Below, in pieces: positions 57,001 to 64,000 of a stretch of DNA of 64,000 bases. Within the stretch, counting starts at the first letter, position 1. Every line of letters begins with the position of its first letter. Under the pieces are notes generated by a model. That model did no database searches, was not told the DNA's origin, and saw only the letters and a list, made by a program, of their open reading frames with translations. The translations under genes were made by a program, and so were the position numbers. Source of the DNA: Tetrastigma voinierianum (taxonomy: Eukaryota > Streptophyta > Magnoliopsida > Vitales > Vitaceae); assembly GCA_016808115.1 (NCBI GenBank), contig JAEQBH010003870.1:1-64000 (forward strand), in the 5' to 3' direction.

Positions 57001-57099
57001 ATCCACCTCGACACTTGTAACTCTTCCACCCGCTCCTGCCCGAGCTTCGCGCCCGACCTTCACTGCACCCTATGCCCATACTGCAGTCCATTACTCCAA

Positions 57100-57190
57100 C
57101 CCTGATAATTCTTTGGATTGGGTTGTTGATTCGGTGCCGCTCACCATGTGACCATGGATCTTGCTACCTTGGCCCTTCATGAGCTGTGTG
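57100..57190 (+). pseudogene. G4 aspartic protease active-site region
   Basis: LDWVVDS is followed, after the loss of one base in the Ser codon, by GAAHHVTMDLATLALHE in the next frame (57113-57183). This is the copia protease start with the DSGA motif split by a one-base deletion at about 57131-57134. Confidence 0.8.
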
Positions 57191-57259
57191 CAATCGCCCC
57201 TCCGATCGTGTTATTGGTGATGGTATAGGTTTATCTATAGCTACCACTAGCTCCTTCCC

Positions 57260-57498
57260 CCTTACCTCTCTCCCTACCCCATTACTATTTACTAATGTGT
57301 TACATGTGCCTGCAATGTCTAAAAACCCTATTTCGGTCTTTAGCCTTTGTGTCGATAACCCTATTAATGTCCTTTTTTTTACTATTTACTAATGTGTTAC
57401 ATGTGCCTGCAATGTCTAAAAACCCTATTTCGGTCTTTAGCCTTTGTGTCGATAACCCTATTAATGTCCTTTTTTTTACTCTTTCCTTCAAGTGTCAG
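57260..57498 (+). pseudogene. G4 protease end and pre-integrase segment, with tandem duplication
   Basis: FTNVLHVPAMSKNPISVFSLCVDNPINVLFFT is encoded twice because of an exact 97-base duplication (57284-57380 and 57381-57477). It is the copia block leading from protease into integrase. Being 97 and not a multiple of three, the extra copy shifts the frame. LTR F then interrupts it. Confidence 0.85.
57284..57477 (+). repeat. Perfect 97-base tandem duplication
   Basis: Both units start ACTATTTACTAATGTG and end CCTTTTTTTT; I see no difference between them. Confidence 0.97.
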
Positions 57499-58029
57499 TC
57501 ATAACACAAGCCTTCATCAAGCCACACCCGCTTCCCGGTCCGACCGTGATCGCCGATCCGAACCGGGTTCCGAGGTGCGAAACCGAACTAGGACTCTTTA
57601 CCTGATTTTTTTTTTTTTTTAAACCGAACTCTGCACTCGTGGGTATGGCCTGTCTTGGCGACGTAATCAAAATATTATATACAAATCAAAAGAATTACCA
57701 GATCGGAGTGGTGTCCATCAAAATCTGTATTGACATATAACTCGAGTCACATTTACTTATACATATACAAAAACAACTTACATTCCAATTACATATTCGT
57801 GAAAGTACAGACCTACTGTGATGAACCCCATCGTGTGTCGCCCAACCGTATAGTGATGTTTTCAGACGCCTTTCTCTCGTACCCACCTGATTAAAACCCG
57901 CGGCTAAGCTTTACGCTTAAAGGGAAACATATCTTATACGTAAACACATGCATTTATATACTTAATCACAAATAACATAAAACAAGAATGTATATCGGAA
58001 TCTTCATAAATTCATATAAATACCTCCTT

Positions 58030-58295
58030 GCATACATACTATCCTTATAATAAGTTTTTTAAGTTTATGCTTGTTCACATCTCGTATAAGGTGACACCTT
58101 ATACTTATAACAAACTTATACTTACTTGGGTCTTACACTTATAGCAGACTTATTCTTATACGGAATCTCCCATAGGACACATACTTATTCAGATTCCTTG
58201 TATACGGTACTGAGCTTATACATATACTTATACTTGTCTCCCGTAGGACACATACTTATTCTTGTATCAGACGTATACTTATTCAGGACTCCCAA

Positions 58296-58386
<91 letters not shown>

Positions 58387-58900
58387 TCTATAGACTTAAT
58401 CAGGTGATGCCTTATCCACATACTCGTACTTATATCTCTCTCAAATCTCCATAGGAGTTCCGACTTATACTTATACGAGGGTACCCTTGGTAGCCCAAAC
58501 TATATATATACTACAGGAGTTTACACTTGTTCGGAGTGCAGTAGATACTACAGTGTGGAGCGATATCACGGTATTGCGGAACTTATTCTTATACGGAAGT
58601 ACTCGTAAGTACTACAAAACTTATACTGGTACTTCGTATCTTATACTTATACTACGAAGCATAACCTGGTCTTACAGAACTTATACTTGTATTACTGAAC
58701 TTATTCTTGTATTTTAGATCTTATACTTGTATTACAGAACTTATACATGTATTTCAGATTTTATACTTGTCTTAGACATACATGTAATACGGATCTTGTA
58801 AGCATTGTTGGACTTATTCTTGTCTTACGGGTCTTATACTTGTGTTCTGAGAACTTATTCTTGTCTTACAGTTTATTCTTGTCTGAAGAGTGCGTAGGTA
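58030..58900 (+). repeat. ACTTAT(A/T)CTTGT minisatellite in LTR F
   Basis: ACTTATACTTGT, ACTTATTCTTGT and variants recur more than 20 times, often as CTTATACTTGTATTACAGAA units of about 20-25 bases, densest at 58560-58880. Interrupted by the TA repeat. Confidence 0.85.
58301..58384 (+). repeat. (TA)n microsatellite
   Basis: About 42 TA units, the longest simple repeat in the window. Confidence 0.97.
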
Positions 58901-61265
58901 CAATAAGTCGGAACCTCTCGGAATCATATACATACAAGGTCGGATTAGACTTATGCGAATCGGACATTAGTCCTCGCCGTAGGTCTGGATCACATCAAAT
59001 ACATATACCGGGTTTATACGGTTCGAACATATCCCACAACAAACGAGGTTGTCGGTTCACCTCGAGTCATCTTTGGAGCTGCTAATTTCTTATGCCTGCG
59101 GGCTTATGCTTTATTAGTCTCAGTAGGAGTTTCGAGCTTATTCATATCTGGAGCATACTTATAACGCGGACATGTTCGTTCGGGACTCCGTAGGAGTTCT
59201 GAGAACTTATTCTTATTCGGAGATACCGCCGGTGTTATTCTGGTCGAGCGATGCGCATTCATTTTATTCTTATTCATCATTAGGTTATTTTCATATAACT
59301 AAAAGGATTATGCAGTAATAATAAATGAGTAAGACACGACCTGATAGTATCAGAAGATACTTCTGATCTTGAAGTGTCGTAGCACCAAGCGGGAGTGTTG
59401 GAAGCAGCGACGAGTCTTAGTCGCACTAATCGAATCTTAGAAGTACTAATCAAAGAGTAAGTCTTGTCAGGAAATCTTAGAAGTACTAAGCAGAGGAATC
59501 TAGGAAATCTTAATGTCTTAGAAACACGTTAGAGTGTCGTGCATTAATCGAAATCTTGAAGTACTATACGTGCGCCCACGTAACATAGATTAATAATATA
59601 TTCAATCGCGGTCTTGACGAGCAATTTACAATTATTTAGTTGTTAACTTACTATCCTTTATAATAGGGCCGCTACTTAGCCATTATGTTTTTATGACTGT
59701 GCCATTCACATACTTCCGCTTATTTGAGCCTACTTACATATGGCATTCGTATACTTATACTTATACAGAATCTTTACGTATTCACACATCATTCATGTAT
59801 TCTTGTTTCTCTATGAATCAACTTTACTTAGTAATTGGAATCATTCAATCGGATCATCAAACTCGAGTTATGGCATTTTCATACCATGAGTCGGACTGTA
59901 GATTTTACCCGAGGCAGTTTGAAATATTCATTTTCGGAACGGTTCTTTGTACTCACTAAATCTAAGGTGCTAGGGTTCTCCTCCAAGCGGAATCATCCGA
60001 TTCGAGACGCAGAAACTCAAGATACGTCCGAAACAACCCGGACTACTCTATGTTTAAACTGATGCAGGAATTGGTTTGCACATAGCCCTACTTTGAGTGA
60101 ATTTTTGGGCCACCTAGAATCAGAATTTGACTATTTCTATTTCTGTATTTTTGGTTCTCCTTGAAGTCTATTTTAATTAGCCACTTGAATCACTCAAATC
60201 GGATAAGAAATGAGAAAGTTATGGGTTAAAATACGGCTGGTCGAAATAGGAAGCAAGAGCATCACGTATGCCGTTACACCACAGCACATCTTAGGTACAT
60301 GTTGACCAAATGACCGGAACCTAACATGTCTTAGGTACATGTTCAAGGTGTACGGTACATGTCAGAAAAATGCCAGTGTGTGTTTTTCCCATTTCCATAT
60401 TTTTCCACCCGATTCAACTCTATACTTCATCTGCCTCAAAACCATTTCTTATGTGCATAATCATAACCTGCTCAAAGGTATCTTCATTTACTTATCTTTC
60501 TTCAAAAATCTTCCATGAAGTTCTTCCAAAACCATTCTATTATGGGTTATAACCCATACTCAAACCAAATATGATGATTAGTTAGGGTTTGTTGTAAACC
60601 CAACTTCGATTACTCAATTAACATGAATCCATCCTCGAATGGAGGATTCCATACTTTTCTTATGTGTAAATTTAGGTTTTACCAGCCTTAATTTCATTAT
60701 CTTTGGTTAGGATGAAATCTAGCTCAATACAGGTTTGGAACTCATAAACTTTTCTAGAATTTCATACAAAATCCATATGATCTATACTAGAATTCATACC
60801 CAAGGTTAGTTCCATACCTCTTTGGCCTTGCTTTCCTCTTCTCTTCTCTTCTCTTCCTCTTCCTCTTCTTCTCTCTTTTCCTCTCCCCTCTCTCTCTCTC
60901 TACAGTTTTGTCCTCCAAAAAAATGAGACCAAATTTTGCTTAAATCCCATGTTTTGTTAAGGCCATGTTTGGCCAAGTCAAAAACCCATTTTTTTTGGGT
61001 TAAGTTTCCATTATTACACTTTAGTCCTTAGGTTCCTCTCTTTTTGCAATTCAAGTTATGATATATTCTAATTTAGCCCATAGCCTTTTCATCTTATGAC
61101 TTCTATGCCCCTTTTTGGCAAAATTACAATTTTATCCTTAAGTCTTGTAAATTTCCGGGTCTCTCGTTTCCATGTTTCGCATTTAACTCACGAAACATTC
61201 AAATTATGCTTACAAAATACCCTAAACATGTCGAAAACTGCTAGGGTATATTTTGAGGTGTTACA

Positions 61266-62190
61266 CTCACCCTTGTTCGTGGACAGTGTGGAGACAATGT
61301 CTATTACTAGCCTAAGTCAGTCCCTTTTCGGTCTTCTGCCCTAGCTCTATCTTCTTCAATTCAATCCTCGTCTTTTTCTATCTCCGTGTGGCATAGTTGT
61401 CTAGGTCATCCGTTTTTACATATTTTCACAAATTTCTAAGTGTTTTGAATATTTCCTTTCTCGAGGACCATTTATGCTCCTTTTCTTATAACTCCTGCAA
61501 TATTAATAAAAGCCACAAGTTACCTTTTGCAAAATCAAGCATTACCTTTTCCTCTCCTCTTGATGTCATTTTTTCTAATGTTTGAACCTCACCCATTTCA
61601 TCTTTTAATGGTTTTAACTACCATGTTATTTTTGTTGACCATTACACCAAGTATATTTGACTGCAGATTCACATTAGTAAATCAGATGTTCATTCCACCT
61701 TTGTTGCCTTCAAGCAACTTGTTGAAAACTATTTCACCACCACCATTAAAAAACTTCATACAAAAAATAAGGGCAAATTTTTATCTCTTTAGTCTTTTCT
61801 CGTGACCCATGGTATAACCCATCTCACTACACCTCCCCATACTCCTGAACATAATGGGTGATACCGTCAAAGCGACCTTCGGCCACATTATCGAAGCAGG
61901 TCTCACTTTAATGCATCGACGTCCATCTCTCTCGCATAGCACATCATATGCATTTTTCTACGGTACATCTATTTAATAAATAAAATGCCTAAAGTCGGTA
62001 TTTCCCTTGGGTCCTCCTTTGAAAAGTTATTCGACAAAACTCCTGACCCATCCAAACTCCATGTCTTTGGTTGTTTGTATTTTCCCTTAGTTAAGTCCCT
62101 ATTTTTCCCACAAACTCGATCCCAAATCCAATCCTTGCGTCTTTCTCGGTTACTCCCTCACTCAACGTATCTTTCTCTGTTTTAACCTTT
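61266..62190 (+). pseudogene. G4 integrase, broken
   Basis: After LTR F: TLVRGQCGDNVYY, then SVWHSCLGHP (61385-61415), the gag-pre-integrase HHCC region start; SYNSCNINKSHKLPFAKSSI (61480-61545); FNGFNYHVIFVDHYTKYI (61608-61660), the core with its first Asp region; TPEHNG-like near 61840-61860, around the catalytic Glu; and LFDKTPDPSKLHVFGCLYFP (62028-62090). Stops and shifts between blocks. Order and content are typical copia integrase. Confidence 0.85.
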
Positions 62191-62690
62191 CCCTCAAAAA
62201 AATCTTTGTGTCCCGTCATATCAAGTTTGTGGAAAATGTGTTCTCATTCGCGTCTCTCTCTACCTCCACCACCCCGGTAATAGACACAACCTCTGTACTC
62301 CCCGTTTCATCATTTCCCTCGTGAGACTATCCGGTTCTACCCCTCTATCCCCCATGCCCATCCTCTGAGGCTCACACTTTTCTTCCTTCATCACCAACAC
62401 CCACGATCCTCTGTAGAGCTCTTCTCCCTACCCATCTGTGAGCTCCACCGGCCCCTCCCTTCATCTTTGATTACCTCTAAATACCCTCCGTGACCTGCAT
62501 CCCTATCAACTCCGCCTACATCATTCCAACAGCCTTCTCCCTCTGCTGGCCTGTTAGTTTTAGGCCCCTTCCCACTCTCACCTAATCCCTCTCCCTCTCC
62601 CAGCCAACCTTCATCCCATAGACCTGCAAAAGTATCATCCCACTCCAGGCCCTACGAAAATATGGCCTCGCTTTTGTATTTCCACACATT
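62191..62690 (+). pseudogene. G4 integrase-RT spacer, Pro/Ser-rich
   Basis: Starts with KIFVSRHIKFVENVF-like sequence (62200-62240), then a Pro/Ser/Thr-rich low-complexity stretch to about 62640, the usual variable spacer between copia integrase and RT. Confidence 0.65.
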
Positions 62691-63538
62691 ATTTGAACCA
62701 CACCTTGTCGTTAGGAGGCTCTCTAGGATCCCAAGTGGATTCAAGTGATGCAGGAAGAATATGATGCTCTTATCCGGAACAATACCTGGAATCTAGTTCC
62801 CCTACCACTAGGGAAAAATGTAGTGGCCAACAAATGGGTATTTCGCATCAAACAAAATCCCGATGGCTGTGTAGGTATAAAGCTTCATACTTTGGTATAA
62901 AGCTTTCGCAGCCAGTCGGGCGTTGATTTTCACAAGACTTTCAGTCTCGTGATAAATCTCATCACTATTCGTAGTGTGCTTAGCATTGCACTCAATTGCA
63001 AGTGGGGCATTCTCCAACTTGATGTCAATAATGTCTTTATCAATGGACATCTTACGGAGGAGGTCTATATGGCATAAATTTGCGTGGGCATGCGAACGCC
63101 GGTCTCCGGCGTCATGTTTGTCATGTACCTGAGAATTTGTTGTGGGCTCGAACAAACTCACGTGGGCTAGTACGAACCTCACTTCCTTCTTTCGGTATGC
63201 TTTGTCCATCCTCTGAGACTCATCCCTCTTTATTTACTCCTATGGTAATGCGCTCATTTATTTCCTGGTTTTTGTTGAAGATTTGATTATTACAGGCAGT
63301 GACCCCTCCCTTGTCAACAACATTATCCAACAACTTGACTCTAAATTCTCCACAAAGGATCTTAGGCTGTTGTCATTCTTATGTGGAGTTAGAGTTTTGT
63401 CAGTAATGGTCTTCTACTATCTCAGCAAAAGTATGTTATTGATCTTCTGAGTAAACATAACATGCTAGACTCCAAACATGTCTCCATACCGCTTGTCGTC
63501 GATACTTCTCTGACTACTACAAATGGTTCTGCGCTGGT
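62691..63538 (+). pseudogene. G4 reverse transcriptase, truncated
   Basis: WIQVMQEEYDALIRNNTWNLV with NKWVFRIKQNPDG (62730-62870) is the RT N-terminus; GVDFHKTFSLVINLITIRSVLSIALN (62915-62995) and LQLDVNNVFINGHLTEEVYM (63014-63072) follow. The catalytic box reads FVEDLIITG (FVED at 63271-63282), so the first catalytic Asp of the usual YVDD is Glu here. SKHNMLDSKHVSIPLVVDTSL (63452-63512) is the RNase H approach. Sequence stops matching at about 63538. Confidence 0.85.
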
Positions 63539-64000
63539 GATCAGGGAGGGGTGGATAAGGGCTCTGGTACAACGCCTTTGAGTGGATTTGATTATCCCTC
63601 ATTTAATAACATGGCCGACATCGAACTAGATGCCTTGCACGATCACATACAATAGGATTGCCTTGTCCCGGGTAACTGTGGACAAATGGAGGTTTGGCTT
63701 CAGAGTGGCGCAAATAAAGTTGTGTCAAACCTTCAGGACTGGTTTAAGGGTATTCATCTGAAAGGTGGTCACCTCAAGAGTGGAAGGGTGTCATTTCCAT
63801 ACCCCCACACGCCTTGAGTGACCTCGTAATCGACTCAAAGTCCTTGTCCTGAAATAGTTCCTTGTAGGCATCACTGTCATTGTCCACCAGGTTGTACACT
63901 CGGTTAATCGCGGTAGCACTGAAGTCCACCCATTTTCCTCTGACATAAACCGTAATGCCTAACCGAAACCTCAGGTTGGAGTGAAACTCCCTAACGACTG
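63536..64000 (-). pseudogene. Reverse-strand 'putative plant transposon protein' domain fragment (G5)
   Basis: On the minus strand from the window edge: VVREFHSNLR (broken near the start), then ITVYVRGKWVDFSATAINRVYNLVDNDSDAYKELFQ (about 63945-63850), FESITRSL, then after a stop in WK*HPS, VLKV*HNFICATLKPNLHL, TVTRDKAILLYVIVQGI (about 63690-63650) and FDVGHVIK (63630). That order is the plant-transposon domain family seen also at 36440-37240, but better kept here. It continues beyond the window. Its left end abuts truncated copia RT. Function unknown; such ORFs are carried by plant retroelements. Confidence 0.8.

Larger units (their letters stand above)
57499..61265 (-). mobile_element. Solo LTR F nested in G4
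   Basis: On the minus strand it starts TGTAACACCTCAAAATATACCC at 61265, like LTR E. Near its far end it has CCGAACCGGGTTCC..GGATCCGA-type sequence like LTR E's end. CATAACTTTCTCATTTC and TTTGAGTGATTC blocks are shared with LTR E. It splits copia sequence that resumes at 61266 (TLVRGQCGDNVYY). The left edge lies near 57493-57499; no target duplication is clear. It contains a TA repeat and a 12-base-type minisatellite, which explains its 3.8-kb length. Confidence 0.75.
55802..63538 (+). mobile_element. Ty1/copia element G4 (Ale/Retrofit-like), 3' end missing
   Basis: A short 5' LTR, a Met-tRNA primer site, gag, protease, integrase and RT appear in copia order, integrase before RT. LTR F (57499-61265) splits the integrase region. 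The element stops at about 63538 within RNase H, against a reverse-strand Ty3 fragment; no 3' LTR follows. The very short LTR suggests the Ale/Retrofit lineage. All frames are broken. Confidence 0.85.

Noticed and set aside
1..64000. Host protein-coding gene, rRNA or functional tRNA
   Set aside because: I looked on both strands for sustained non-retroelement frames, splice-linked exons and RNA gene signatures and found none I can defend. Only three weak fragments (7868, 53132, 55440) are listed with low confidence.

Overview
This window is repeat-dense plant nuclear DNA. It holds the lineage-typical parts of plant LTR retrotransposons: initiator-Met tRNA primer sites (TGGTATCAGAGC), Tekay/Del-like chromovirus and Athila-like Ty3 polymerase signatures, and Ty1/copia integrase and reverse transcriptase. 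It also has long AT-rich stretches, (TA)n microsatellites and multi-kb LTRs. A flowering plant, probably a eudicot, is the best reading; I cannot name the species. I found no convincing intact host gene. Every recognisable coding region is a retroelement broken by stops and frameshifts.

Layout. 1-3093 is the 3' end of a Tekay-like Ty3 element (end of pol, polypurine tract, 3' LTR). 3094-14466 is older decayed DNA: a tRNA-like SINE candidate, copia LTR remnants, a reverse-oriented solo LTR (4695-6644), an unassigned LTR-like element (about 8520-10494), a reverse-strand copia pol fragment (11727-12965) and a forward copia LTR (13061-13537). 14467-26548 is a complete but dead Tekay-like element with a perfect TTAAT target duplication. 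It sits inside an older dispersed repeat ('Y') and carries three later LTR insertions: Z and X1 in its 5' LTR, X2 in its 3' LTR. 26549-28581 is the rest of Y, interrupted by a long-inverted-repeat element ('W'), followed by a truncated 'X' LTR.

28582-40154 is an Athila-like element with two LTRs, a protease-RT-RNase H-integrase region, a GC-rich minisatellite and, after integrase where an env-like frame would lie, an ORF remnant resembling the 'putative plant transposon protein' domain family. About 40230-51373 is a second, reverse-strand Ty3 element bounded by X-family LTRs. It shows gag and protease but no visible RT or integrase. It is split by a 2.97-kb solo LTR (44770-47743), and its 3' LTR forms a large inverted repeat with a neighbouring X copy. 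51374-53000 is a second copy of Y. 53930-54826 is another X LTR. 55802-63538 is a copia element (113-b 5' LTR, gag, protease, integrase, RT) split by a 3.8-kb reverse LTR (about 57499-61265). It ends abruptly against a reverse-strand fragment encoding the same plant-transposon domain (63536-64000).

The order of insertion can be read directly: Y, then the Tekay element, then Z, X1 and X2. Nothing here looks like a functional multi-gene system. The most interesting signals are structural: the X inverted duplication, arrays of a palindromic GCGAAATTT motif, the GC-rich minisatellite of the Athila element, an exact 97-base tandem duplication in the copia element, and the plant-transposon domain downstream of integrase.
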